NCBI GenBank assembly: GCA_038527485.1
Contig: JBCBFT010000017.1
Coordinates: 1-64,000, forward strand
DNA length: 64,000 nt
Reading direction: 5' to 3'
Source: JALEFZ01 sp038527485
Lineage (GTDB): Bacteria > Bacteroidota > Bacteroidia > J057
The translations under genes and the position numbers were made by a program. The notes beneath the pieces are model-generated. The model did not search any database. It was given only the letters and a program-made list of their open reading frames with translations, and had not been told where the DNA came from. Numbering within the stretch: the stretch's first letter is position 1; each line of letters begins with the position of its first letter. Positions 14,900 to 23,131 of the stretch are shown one piece after another.

Positions 14900-17050
14900 C
14901 TAGCCCGCAGGCTCCTCCTCGACCATCATCTTCTCCAAGATCTCCTTCGCCGCTTTTGTAATGACTGTCCCTGGACCAAATACTCCCGCAACGCCTGCCT
15001 CAAATAGGTACTCATAGTCTTGCTGTGGAATGACCCCACCTGCCACGACCAGTATATCCTCTCGACCTAGCTGCGTTAGCTCATGAATCAACTGAGGAAC
15101 GAGCGTCTTGTGACCCGCTGCAAGGGAAGAGACACCTACAATATGTACATCATTTTCGGCGGCTTGTCGTGCGACTTCAGAAGGCATCTGGAAAAGCGGG
15201 CCAATGTCTACATCGAATCCCATGTCGGCAAAGCTCGTTGCGATCACCTTGGCGCCTCTGTCATGTCCGTCTTGACCCATCTTGGCTACCATGATGCGAG
15301 GTCTACGCCCCTCTAACTGGGCAAATGTCTCTGCCAGCGCCCTCACTTCTGAGAACCCATCTTCGTTTTGCGTCTCCTGCGCATATACACCACTCACCGA
15401 TCGGATGACAGGCTTGAATCTGCCAAAGCTCTTCTCCATCGCGTCAGATATCTCGCCTAGCGTCGCCCGATGGCGCGCAGCTTCGATGGCTAAGGCCATG
15501 AGATTGCCCTCTCCGCTCTCTGCAGCGGCTTCTATCGCCTGAAGAGATGCGGCTACTGCTGCCTGATCACGTGAGGCTTTGACCTCTTGTAGACGTCTGA
15601 CCTGGGATTCGCGGACAGCTGCATTGTCTACTTCCCGTATATCAAAGGACTGCTTAGCCCCGTCTACTGTGAATCGGTTCACACCCACGATGACATCTTG
15701 CCCTGTATCGATTCGTGCTTGCTTACGTGTTGCCGCTTCCTCGATGCGCATCTTGGGGATGCCCTGCTCGATGGCTTGCGCCATGCCTCCATGTGCTTCC
15801 ACTTCTTGGATGAGCTCCCAAGCTCTGTCTGCCAAGTCCTTCGTCAGACGCTCTATATAGTATGAGCCTGCCCAGGGATCGACGCTACGTGTGATGTGCG
15901 TCTCCTGCTGGAGATAGAGCTGTGTATTTCGTGCAATACGTGCGGAGAAATCCGTCGGCAAGGCAATGGCCTCATCAAAAGAGTTGGTATGCAACGACTG
16001 GGTGTGACCAAAAGCCGCTGCCAAGGCTTCAATGCAGGTGCGCGCGACGTTATTTAAGGGGTCTTGCTCTGTAAGCGACCAGCCCGATGTCTGGCAGTGT
16101 GTCCGTAGAGACATCGACTTGGGATTTTGTGGGTTGAATTGCTTGACCAGTTTGGCCCACAGCATTCTCCCTGCACGCATCTTGGCAATCTCCATGAAGA
16201 AGTTCATTCCGATGGCCCAAAAGAAAGAGAGGCGTGGCGCGAACTTATCGATGTCTAGTCCAGCAGCTAGCCCTGTCTTGAGGTATTCGAGTCCATCTGC
16301 TAGCGTATAGGCAAGCTCAAGATCCGCAGTGGCCCCTGCTTCCTGCATGTGATAGCCTGAGATAGAAATCGAGTTGAACCTCGGCATGTGCTCAGAAGTG
16401 TAGGCAAAGATATCACCGATCAGCCGCATGCTGGGTACGGGAGGATATATATAGGTGTTGCGTACCATGAACTCTTTGAGGATATCGTTTTGGATAGTAC
16501 CTGAGAGCTGAGCTTGCGATACGCCTTGTTCTTCAGCAGCGACTACGTAAAAAGCCATGATCGGAATGACCGCCCCATTCATGGTCATCGATACGGACAT
16601 CTGATCTAAGGGGATCTTATCGAACAGGATCTTCATGTCCTCTACAGTGTCGATGGCTACGCCTGCCTTGCCCACATCTCCTTCTACCCGTGGATGATCG
16701 GAGTCGTATCCTCGGTGTGTAGCCAGGTCAAAGGCAACGGAAAGTCCTTTTTGACCTGCTGCGAGATTCTTTCTATAAAAGGCGTTGGATTCTTCTGCTG
16801 TGGAGAAACCTGCATATTGACGGATAGTCCAAGGGCGAGAGACATACATGGTAGAGTAGGGCCCTCTCAAAAATGGAGGAAGACCTGCTGCAAAATCTAG
16901 GTGAGGCAGGTCGCTTATGTCTGAGGCTGTATATAAGGACTTGATCTCGATTTTTTCAGGTGTTTCCCATTTGGGCTTGGGTAGGGGACCTGCTTGGAGT
17001 GTCAAGCGAGTACCTGTATTGTAGGGTATTTGGCTAAAATCGGGCCGCAT
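14900..17050 (-). CDS. mutB: Methylmalonyl-CoA mutase, large (catalytic) subunit
   Basis: A 716-residue enzyme that interconverts succinyl-CoA and (R)-methylmalonyl-CoA using adenosylcobalamin, in propionate metabolism. The N-terminal substrate barrel (about residues 60-450) contains TIRQYAGFSTAEESN and FDLATHRGYDSDHPR. The C-terminal cobalamin-binding Rossmann domain (about 580-710) has the base-off ligand motif GQDGHDRGA near residue 593 and VVGVSSLAAGHKT-like and VVAGGVIP segments. Full length for the large subunit. Its partner mutA is on the same strand but 9.85 kb upstream, with the RiPP cluster and a receptor pair between them. A terminator follows. Confidence 0.96.
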   Translation of the reverse strand: MRPDFSQIPYNTGTRLTLQAGPLPKPKWETPEKIEIKSLYTASDISDLPHLDFAAGLPPFLRGPYSTMYVSRPWTIRQYAGFSTAEESNAFYRKNLAAGQKGLSVAFDLATHRGYDSDHPRVEGDVGKAGVAIDTVEDMKILFDKIPLDQMSVSMTMNGAVIPIMAFYVVAAEEQGVSQAQLSGTIQNDILKEFMVRNTYIYPPVPSMRLIGDIFAYTSEHMPRFNSISISGYHMQEAGATADLELAYTLADGLEYLKTGLAAGLDIDKFAPRLSFFWAIGMNFFMEIAKMRAGRMLWAKLVKQFNPQNPKSMSLRTHCQTSGWSLTEQDPLNNVARTCIEALAAAFGHTQSLHTNSFDEAIALPTDFSARIARNTQLYLQQETHITRSVDPWAGSYYIERLTKDLADRAWELIQEVEAHGGMAQAIEQGIPKMRIEEAATRKQARIDTGQDVIVGVNRFTVDGAKQSFDIREVDNAAVRESQVRRLQEVKASRDQAAVAASLQAIEAAAESGEGNLMALAIEAARHRATLGEISDAMEKSFGRFKPVIRSVSGVYAQETQNEDGFSEVRALAETFAQLEGRRPRIMVAKMGQDGHDRGAKVIATSFADMGFDVDIGPLFQMPSEVARQAAENDVHIVGVSSLAAGHKTLVPQLIHELTQLGREDILVVAGGVIPQQDYEYLFEAGVAGVFGPGTVITKAAKEILEKMMVEEEPAG

Positions 17051-17570
17051 AGACTAATGTATTTGCCCAAATATAAGACTTCATCAAGACTAAGACCATG
17101 TTTGCAACAATGAATATCTAACTAAGTACCAGAGATATTAGGTTCTGAAAAAAAGGGCTAGTGGTGCTAAATCGATCAAAATAGATAAATTATATATACA
17201 ATTTGACGAATGCACAAAATGCAAAGAGATTCGAGTTTTGAGCTATGGACTTAGTAGTTGTAAGAATAATTTACGGCGAATATAGATCTTATACATGCAT
17301 ATATATCTCTATCTTAGATGTTTATACTTGAAACAAATATTGCATATATAATAAAAGAGACATTTTACTTGACTGAAATATTTTTTATCTTGATGTATAA
17401 ATAGCTCTTTGAATCTATACGAAATTGAATATAATCAACGCTTTTGTGTTTGGACTAGTAGGTAGGACACACACAATAATGGATAAGACGTAAGGTATAG
17501 CCATGTTAAGCACAAAGATTGACTACCTAGTTTTTCATTTTTTTTTGCATCCACACCTTAGCGATTGATT
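17051..17570. other. AT-rich intergenic region between mutB and the RiPP locus
   Basis: About 520 bp without a supportable ORF. It must contain the mutB promoter (leftward) and the promoter of the small HTH gene (rightward). Two loosely similar pieces, TAAGACCATG near 17087 and CTATGGACTTAG near 17240, resemble the inverted repeat at 57851-57917. I see no IS ends or att-like direct repeat that would mark an insertion boundary. Confidence 0.4.
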
Positions 17571-17756
17571 ATGGAACAGTTCAAAGTCAAAACTCGTCAG
17601 GAATTAGCAGATGAGTATGGTATTAGCCGTAAAACCTTTTACAATTGGATTAAAAAGGAAGGCATTACTTTGACGAGTCGATTAGTGACTCCCAAAGAGC
17701 AGCAGGAGATATACGACAAGTTCGGATATCCACGCCAAGCTTACTGGACGGGCTGA
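17571..17756 (+). CDS. Small helix-turn-helix protein
   Basis: A 61-residue protein. Residues about 7-30 (TRQELADEYGISRKTFYNWI) form a helix-turn-helix of the homeodomain/transposase-like type. The C-terminus (YDKFGYPRQAYWTG) is short and conserved-looking. I start at the ATG at 17571; a TTG two codons earlier is less likely. It is a single short DNA-binding unit with no sensor domain. It lies 210 bp upstream of the RiPP precursor gene and could be its local regulator, but similar small HTH proteins are scattered in Bacteroidota genomes, so the link is positional only. Confidence 0.65.
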   Translation: MEQFKVKTRQELADEYGISRKTFYNWIKKEGITLTSRLVTPKEQQEIYDKFGYPRQAYWTG

Positions 17757-17969
17757 TCGAATGCTGAGTGGGAATGGCCTGATGGAGGGTTTTGCTCTCT
17801 AAAGCCTTGAAAAAATCAGGAAAAAATCAGGTTATTCCCACTATTACCCACAGGTACACAGAGTTTCACACTAGTACCCAACTTAATTTCGTTACTTTGA
17901 TTCAATCAAACGGGGAAAGCCGAAAACCCAATAAAAACAGAGTAGGCAAAATTCCTAAATTTTATCCCA

Positions 17970-18122
17970 GTGAAAGTTCAAAGATTATCTAAGCGCGAAG
18001 GTTTTGGTCAAATGCTTGTTGCTGCCGGTTGTAACTGCTGCTGCTGCTGCTGCTGCTGTAACTGTAACGGTGGTGGATCTACTGTGACCATCAAAGCTGA
18101 CACAATCACAATCAATCCTTAA
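17970..18122 (+). CDS. TOMM/RiPP precursor peptide with an eight-cysteine run
   Basis: A 50-residue peptide starting at GTG 17970. The leader is MKVQRLSKREGFGQMLVAAG (residues 1-20). The core is Cys, Asn, eight consecutive Cys (23-30), Asn, Cys, Asn and Gly3 (34-36). A tail STVTIKADTITINP with alternating beta-type residues completes it. The only in-frame ATG (18012) would leave a six-residue leader, too short for a leader-binding domain, and no other start codon lies between the stop at 17943 and GTG. The AAG-Cys boundary and Cys block recall SagA-type cytolysin precursors; LSKRE recalls Bacteroidota natural-product leaders. Seven of the Cys codons are an exact TGC tandem. A terminator and the modification genes follow. 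The match is by motif and context, not by homology search. Confidence 0.85.
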   Translation: MKVQRLSKREGFGQMLVAAGCNCCCCCCCCNCNGGGSTVTIKADTITINP

Positions 18123-18131
18123 TTGGATCCG

Positions 18132-18171
18132 CAAAGACCTGGCCTGCAAAGTGGGCGGGTCTTTGTTTTTT
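18132..18171 (+). terminator. Intrinsic terminator between precursor and modification genes
   Basis: CAAAGACC (18132-18139) pairs with GGTCTTTG (18158-18165), followed by a T-run. It is only 10 bp after the precursor stop. It would give abundant precursor mRNA and weaker read-through into the enzymes, as described for the sag operon after sagA. Confidence 0.8.
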
Positions 18172-18334
18172 ACTTTTCAAATCTAGACTCTTCTTATTCT
18201 TTTTCTTTCTATACATGTGATTAAGTGAAATGATCAGGTTAATTATTGACCTGTTAATGAGAGAGTTATATTCTAGATTTTCTGTATTGTATTAAATAAT
18301 TCGTACATATTTTCATCTCCTTAATACCTGTGTT

Positions 18335-19321
18335 ATGATTACAGATTATGCCGTATTCTACGATGAGGAGCAATCGGTCTATCAGATTCGAACCAGATCC
18401 GATATCTTTTTGCTCGAGTTCGAAGACCCTGAAAAGAAGACAATTTTCGAAGCACTCGTCGCGAAATTGAAAGACAACAAAGACATCTCTTACGAGCAAT
18501 GGGTAAAGGGAGTCAATAAAAAACATGATAATGTCAAAGTGATGGACGTTGTGGCCTCGCTTAAAGACAATGATCTGTTACCATATGAACTATCTTATGA
18601 CATTCCGTCTCCAGAAGGTAGTAGTACAACTAATGAGTACGGTGTCACAATCGAACAGAAAGGATTTGACTACGAAAATCGCAAGCTAGGGATTATCGGT
18701 ACAAGTCCAGTCGCCCAATCGCTCAAAGAAAAAGCACTCTTACACGAGTATAAAAACACCGTCCTGTTCGATTCTGAAAAGTTTGACGAAGCGGAACTCG
18801 AAAAATTCATAGAAGAACAAGACTTCTTGATTGTAGATAATACAAACTGGCACCCCTACTTGATGGAGAAGATCAATCTGACCTGCATCAAGCTCAATAA
18901 GCCCTGGCTATACATCCACGGAATCAATGGAATAGATGCACAAGTGGGACCTATCTACTGGGGAAGAGAATGGGGTTGCTATAACTGCCTCTCAGTCAGA
19001 ATGAGAAGCCTGGATCCTAACTTGGAGTATAACGATCGCTACGAGAACTTCTTGTACAAAAATAAGCAGAAAGGCGTAGGAGATCAGCTTCCTGGAAAAC
19101 AAGTGATTTATGACATCATCGCTTCTACAGCTATCTATGAAGCTGGAAAGTTTATGGAGCAGTGGAATGTACCCGAACTGATCAATGGATATATCAGCTT
19201 CAATATGCTGACCTTGGAAACAACCAAGCATACCCTACTTCGTGCGCCACTTTGCACGCACTGTAAGCCTAAATTATCCTACAACCTGGCTCCTTGGCTA
19301 GAAGAAGTTACTCTGTCATGA
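18335..19321 (+). CDS. TOMM leader-binding ThiF/SagC-like protein (cyclodehydratase partner)
   Basis: A 328-residue protein of the ocin-ThiF/SagC type. The N-terminal part (about residues 1-90) has the size and pattern of a RiPP recognition element that docks the leader. The middle (about 115-250) is an E1/ThiF-like Rossmann region with GIIGTSPVAQSL. The family motif GPIYWGREWGCYNCLSVR is near residue 205-222. Two CxxC pairs (CYNC near 215, CTHC near 309) form the usual zinc tetrad. It would deliver the precursor to YcaO for cyclisation of Cys to thiazoline. The start ATG at 18335 has no clear ribosome binding site. The stop overlaps the YcaO start by 4 nt. Confidence 0.9.
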   Translation: MITDYAVFYDEEQSVYQIRTRSDIFLLEFEDPEKKTIFEALVAKLKDNKDISYEQWVKGVNKKHDNVKVMDVVASLKDNDLLPYELSYDIPSPEGSSTTNEYGVTIEQKGFDYENRKLGIIGTSPVAQSLKEKALLHEYKNTVLFDSEKFDEAELEKFIEEQDFLIVDNTNWHPYLMEKINLTCIKLNKPWLYIHGINGIDAQVGPIYWGREWGCYNCLSVRMRSLDPNLEYNDRYENFLYKNKQKGVGDQLPGKQVIYDIIASTAIYEAGKFMEQWNVPELINGYISFNMLTLETTKHTLLRAPLCTHCKPKLSYNLAPWLEEVTLS

Positions 19322-20619
19322 AAATCAAAAACTCACAGTTACATCTCTTAAATGCCACCAAGCTGATTTCGCCCGATGTAGGTATTCTCTCCTATGTCTC
19401 GAAACTGCCGATCATGAACAATGATCCCGACTTGATGGCCTATGGTATATGGCCTTGCAATACGGAAGTATTGGGGGCAGAAGAATATGGAGGACGTTCG
19501 TCTGGTTGCGGATACGAATGGGAAGGAGCCTTTATGTCAACAATTGGTGAAACCGTGGAGCGTTATTGCCCTGCTTTTTACCAGCTAGATGAAGCCATCG
19601 AAGGTACCTACCACTCTATTGGAAAGCCAGCCGTCCATCCCAGTGAATATGCGCTTTTCCACGAGAAGCAATATGCAGACGAACGTTACACCCTCCTTCC
19701 TTTTACTGAAGAGCGTATGCTCCACTGGTTCCCAATGACGGACTTGACCGATGGGAAAGAGAAGTGGGTTCCTGGTGGAATGATCTACATTCCCTGGACG
19801 CACGATGCGGAGTGGATCAACGTCGGTACGTCTACTGGACTTGCGGCTCACACTTCTCTCTCACAAGCCACTTTGACTGCTTTGTATGAGATCATCGAGC
19901 GCGACAGTTTCGTACTCACTTGGACACAGAAGATTGTGCCACCCAAGATCATCATTGATGACGAGGTACAGGGCTATCTAGACGAGCACTTCCCCAAGCA
20001 CTATGAGTGGCATTTCTTCGATACGACTTATGATCTGAAAGAGCCTTCCATCTTTGGGTTCTGTTTCGGAGAGGCGGAGTACGGCAAATTTGTAGCCGTA
20101 GGTACCTCTACAAGAAATACCTTAGGTGGTGCATTGAAGAAAGTGATTCAGGAAATCGGACAAGCCGTATCCTACTTCCGCTACATGCTGAGTTCGACGA
20201 TGGACTATATCCCTAGTGATAACTTCCACGAACTATTGGACTTCGAGAAGCACTCTGTCTTCTACACCAAGCGTCCAGATTATCAGTTTGTCTTTGACAG
20301 ATGGCGTAATGCCGTACCTACGAAGGTGGTCGATCTCCACGAGGAGAACAAAGAGACACCGACAGAGACGGTTCAACGAATCTTGGGTGTCATGAAAGAC
20401 AAAGGATACAATGTCATGTTCCGCGATATGACGACAGTAGACGTGAACCAATTAGGATTCTACAGTGTACGCCTCGTCATTCCACAATTGATACAGATGG
20501 GAGGAGCTTATCCTTTCTACTATCACGGAGCCAAGCGCCTGTACGAGGTACCCAAACTCATGGGTTACACCAGTTACGATTACGACAACTTGAATCATTA
20601 CCCACACCCATTCCCCTAA
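19318..20619 (+). CDS. YcaO-domain azoline-forming cyclodehydratase
   Basis: A 433-residue YcaO protein, the ATP-dependent enzyme that phosphorylates the peptide backbone amide and cyclises Cys/Ser/Thr to azolines. ATP/Mg-binding helices are visible as TIGETVERYCPA (near residue 76) and ALYEIIERDSF (near 190). A Gly-Thr-rich VGTSTGLAAH precedes the second helix. The C-terminus is HYPHPFP, the proline-rich PxPxP end typical of azoline-forming YcaO proteins and absent from YcaO proteins of other function. I chose the ATG at 19318, which overlaps the preceding stop (ATGA), over an upstream in-frame start at 19294. It pairs with the adjacent ThiF-like protein, as SagD does with SagC. Confidence 0.93.
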   Translation: MKIKNSQLHLLNATKLISPDVGILSYVSKLPIMNNDPDLMAYGIWPCNTEVLGAEEYGGRSSGCGYEWEGAFMSTIGETVERYCPAFYQLDEAIEGTYHSIGKPAVHPSEYALFHEKQYADERYTLLPFTEERMLHWFPMTDLTDGKEKWVPGGMIYIPWTHDAEWINVGTSTGLAAHTSLSQATLTALYEIIERDSFVLTWTQKIVPPKIIIDDEVQGYLDEHFPKHYEWHFFDTTYDLKEPSIFGFCFGEAEYGKFVAVGTSTRNTLGGALKKVIQEIGQAVSYFRYMLSSTMDYIPSDNFHELLDFEKHSVFYTKRPDYQFVFDRWRNAVPTKVVDLHEENKETPTETVQRILGVMKDKGYNVMFRDMTTVDVNQLGFYSVRLVIPQLIQMGGAYPFYYHGAKRLYEVPKLMGYTSYDYDNLNHYPHPFP

Positions 20620-20631
20620 AGCGCCAGAAAG

Positions 20632-21510
20632 ATGAAAATCAAACAAGCTGCTCGAAAAAAAGTACAGTCCCTAGACGCAGGGGGCTATGGAACTAAGAAC
20701 TTTAACCACTCTGTGGCGATGCTCTTTCAGGAGAATATCAAGTTCAATACGTTCTCTCAGCGAAAATTGGGTGTCAACATAGGCAAGTTTTTTACGCCAT
20801 ACTACACCAAGCGTACTTCTCAGCCGTACAAGTCTTACCCAGGATCTAAGAAGATCTCGATGGAAGACTACGCTGATCTGCTACCGCTCGAACATAATTT
20901 CTTTGACTTAGTCAGTACGCGCCGAAGCGGACGTGAGTATGATACATCGTACAAGATCTCGCTCAATGAGGTTTATAGTCTGATGCATTATTCCTACGGT
21001 ATCTCGATGCGCTCACGGATCGATGGAATCGAAGAAGAAGGTCATGTGGGATGGCGTGTCGTCCCATCTGCAGGTGGACTCTATCCTTTGGAGGTATACT
21101 TTGTGATGCTCAATTCTCACCTAGACGAAGGGCTCTATCACTACCTCCCCAATGAAAACGCCATTGAGTGTATCGATGCAGGTCCATATATGGACAAGCT
21201 CAAGGAATATCTGGTAACAGATCCATACATCGACCTCAAGTCAGCAGGTATGGTGGCGATCATCACCAGTGTGAATGAGCGTACAATGCTGAAGTACGGA
21301 GACCGTGGTTACCGATTCATTCTCAATGAGGTAGGAGCTGTCGTGAACCAACTCAGCCTCGTCTCAGAAGCTTTGGACTTTGGTTCCTGTGTCGTCGGCG
21401 CATTCCAAGACTACAAAGTCGAGGAAATGCTCAACATAGACGGTGTATTCGAGTCCGTACAAGCGGTCCTGACTATCGGTAAAAAAGGTGAAGTAGCCTG
21501 TAAAATTTAA
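20632..21510 (+). CDS. SagB-type FMN-dependent azoline dehydrogenase
   Basis: A 292-residue nitroreductase-fold enzyme that oxidises azolines to thiazoles/oxazoles using FMN. Recognisable segments are STRRSGREYD (near residue 98, FMN phosphate contact), VPSAGGLYPLEVYFV (near 144) and KYGDRGYRFILNEVGAV (near 222), which includes the Lys/Tyr region implicated in SagB/BcnB-type catalysis. It starts 12 nt after the YcaO stop. Its presence implies that the final product carries aromatic azoles rather than only azolines. No accessory McbC-like fusion is seen. Confidence 0.93.
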   Translation: MKIKQAARKKVQSLDAGGYGTKNFNHSVAMLFQENIKFNTFSQRKLGVNIGKFFTPYYTKRTSQPYKSYPGSKKISMEDYADLLPLEHNFFDLVSTRRSGREYDTSYKISLNEVYSLMHYSYGISMRSRIDGIEEEGHVGWRVVPSAGGLYPLEVYFVMLNSHLDEGLYHYLPNENAIECIDAGPYMDKLKEYLVTDPYIDLKSAGMVAIITSVNERTMLKYGDRGYRFILNEVGAVVNQLSLVSEALDFGSCVVGAFQDYKVEEMLNIDGVFESVQAVLTIGKKGEVACKI

Positions 21511-21516
21511 CGAACA

Positions 21517-22374
21517 ATGAAAGTCTTAGACGTATCCAATGTCTCTTACAAGGTGGGAGACAAGCAACTCCTTCAAGACATCAACTTTTCATTGGAACCA
21601 GGAGAGAAATTCGTCATCCTGGGTTCCAATGGGAGTGGAAAGTCTACCCTGATAGATGTCATGACCGAAAATTTGTTTCCCACAGAAGGAGAAGTGACAT
21701 TCTGGGGGGAAAGTATGAAGAAGCACCGTCGAAAGATTGGGGTTTTATACGATAACATTTCCCTCTTTCCTCGACTCAAGGTGAAGGAGATCTTTCACTA
21801 CCTAGGCAATTACTTAGGCATTCCCAATTGGGAAGACAAAGAGCTCGTTCGCTTGCTGGGACTAGACAAAATCTACGATAAGGTATTTATCGTCCTCTCA
21901 GCTGGAGAGCGTAAGAAGGTAGGGATCTATGTCGCTCTGATGGGCAATCCCGAGGTCCTAGTCCTAGACGAACCTACAGCCAACCTAGACCCTGAGACGC
22001 GTGAGAAATTCTGGCGATACATCTACCAACGGAAAGATATGTCAGTATTTTTTGCTACGCATCAATGGGAGGAAATCAAGGAGTTTACCAATAAGGTTGT
22101 ATTCCTACGCGATGGACAAATGATAGATAAAGCAAAATCTGTCTCTGATCTGATGGCGGACTACGCAGATTTCCAATCCAAAATTGCCTTTACCAAGTTC
22201 CAGGGTTACCAGAATATTGTAGAGGAAGAGAAGCATTACTTGCAGGAAGACATGATTTTTGTTTTCCCTTCAGACAAGCGATCCTTTCTCCAACGCTTAA
22301 ATAAGGTTACGCCCAATTTCTCAATTACGCCACTTAGCATCAAGGATGTGTACAAGCTTACTGTAAGCGCATAA
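21517..22374 (+). CDS. ABC transporter ATP-binding protein (SagG-like exporter)
   Basis: A 285-residue ABC ATPase. Walker A is LGSNGSGKST (near residue 35), the signature is LSAGERKKVG (near 127), Walker B is VLVLDEPTANLD (near 147), and the switch His lies in FFATHQWEE (near 184). A C-terminal extension of about 75 residues follows the nucleotide-binding domain, as in CcmA/DrrA-like exporters. It starts 6 nt after the SagB-type gene and is followed by a membrane permease, so it probably powers export of the modified peptide, which may also provide self-protection. Confidence 0.92.
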   Translation: MKVLDVSNVSYKVGDKQLLQDINFSLEPGEKFVILGSNGSGKSTLIDVMTENLFPTEGEVTFWGESMKKHRRKIGVLYDNISLFPRLKVKEIFHYLGNYLGIPNWEDKELVRLLGLDKIYDKVFIVLSAGERKKVGIYVALMGNPEVLVLDEPTANLDPETREKFWRYIYQRKDMSVFFATHQWEEIKEFTNKVVFLRDGQMIDKAKSVSDLMADYADFQSKIAFTKFQGYQNIVEEEKHYLQEDMIFVFPSDKRSFLQRLNKVTPNFSITPLSIKDVYKLTVSA

Positions 22375-22411
22375 GTGGAAGTTTACCCTTCATCTCTTAA
22401 ATACTAGCATC

Positions 22412-23131
22412 ATGGTACGAACAATGGGACTATCCCTATACTACCAAACGGTACAATACGTCCGGATCAAAGAAGCCTTTTTCTTTGTCCTAGTATTTCC
22501 AGTGTTCCTGTTCATTGTGTTTAGCAATCTCTGGGGCGCACTGAGCGGTGATTATATCGCACGATTGCTCACAGGTGTAGTTGCGATGAGTGTGGCAAGT
22601 GATGGCCTCTTTTCGATTGGATACATTGCCAAAAGCTCCATTGGAACAGGATTGATTAAGATCCTCAATAAACGGCCCGAGAAGGTACTGATTCACTATG
22701 GAGGCATCGCCTTGAGTCATATACTTATGCTGACCTTTGTTTCAGCGGTATTGCATGTAGTGGCCCTTATTTTCTTCAACCTGGAAGTCACGATCATGAA
22801 CTTCCTGTATACAGAGCTAGGTATCCTGGCGGGCATTACACTTTTTTCTATGATGGGATTGGTCATTACTTTCATTGATCCTCGCCCAGAAGCAAGTAGA
22901 GGCTGGCCCAACTTTGTACAGTTTACATTGCTGTTTTCAAGTGAGGCATTCTACTCTGTAGAGGCATTGAACGAGACCCTCTTCCAGTTTGCTAATTTGC
23001 TTCCATTCAACCACATCCTCTATTTGATGCGTGGAGAAGATCCCAACTGGTGGATACTCCTAGGATGGATGAGTGCATCTACTATAGCATTTTTCGTCTT
23101 GTTTAACCGCTTTCAAGTCAAACGGGTATGA
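22412..23131 (+). CDS. ABC-2-type permease of the TOMM exporter
   Basis: A 239-residue integral membrane protein with about six transmembrane segments (for example AFFFVLVFPVFLFIVFSNLW, ILAGITLFSMMGLVITF and a final WILLGWMSASTIAFFVLF), ending in the cytoplasmic FNRFQVKRV. The layout matches ABC-2 permeases such as SagH. Only one permease is present, whereas the streptolysin S locus has two, so this one probably homodimerises. It starts 37 nt after the ATPase gene, and its stop overlaps the next gene by 4 nt (ATGA). Confidence 0.85.
   Translation: MVRTMGLSLYYQTVQYVRIKEAFFFVLVFPVFLFIVFSNLWGALSGDYIARLLTGVVAMSVASDGLFSIGYIAKSSIGTGLIKILNKRPEKVLIHYGGIALSHILMLTFVSAVLHVVALIFFNLEVTIMNFLYTELGILAGITLFSMMGLVITFIDPRPEASRGWPNFVQFTLLFSSEAFYSVEALNETLFQFANLLPFNHILYLMRGEDPNWWILLGWMSASTIAFFVLFNRFQVKRV

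Noticed and set aside
14900..17050. Methylmalonyl-CoA mutase as a RiPP tailoring enzyme because it is next to the cluster
   Set aside because: It is a canonical full-length large subunit with a matching mutA; the cobalamin domain is normal and the gene is on the opposite strand.
17792..17992. 66-codon plus-strand ORF overlapping the RiPP precursor start
   Set aside because: It overlaps the better supported precursor, has no family features, begins from a non-conserved context and ends inside the leader region.
18012..18122. RiPP precursor starting at the ATG
   Set aside because: It would leave only MLVAAG before the first core cysteine; the GTG start gives a leader with a recognisable LSKRE motif.
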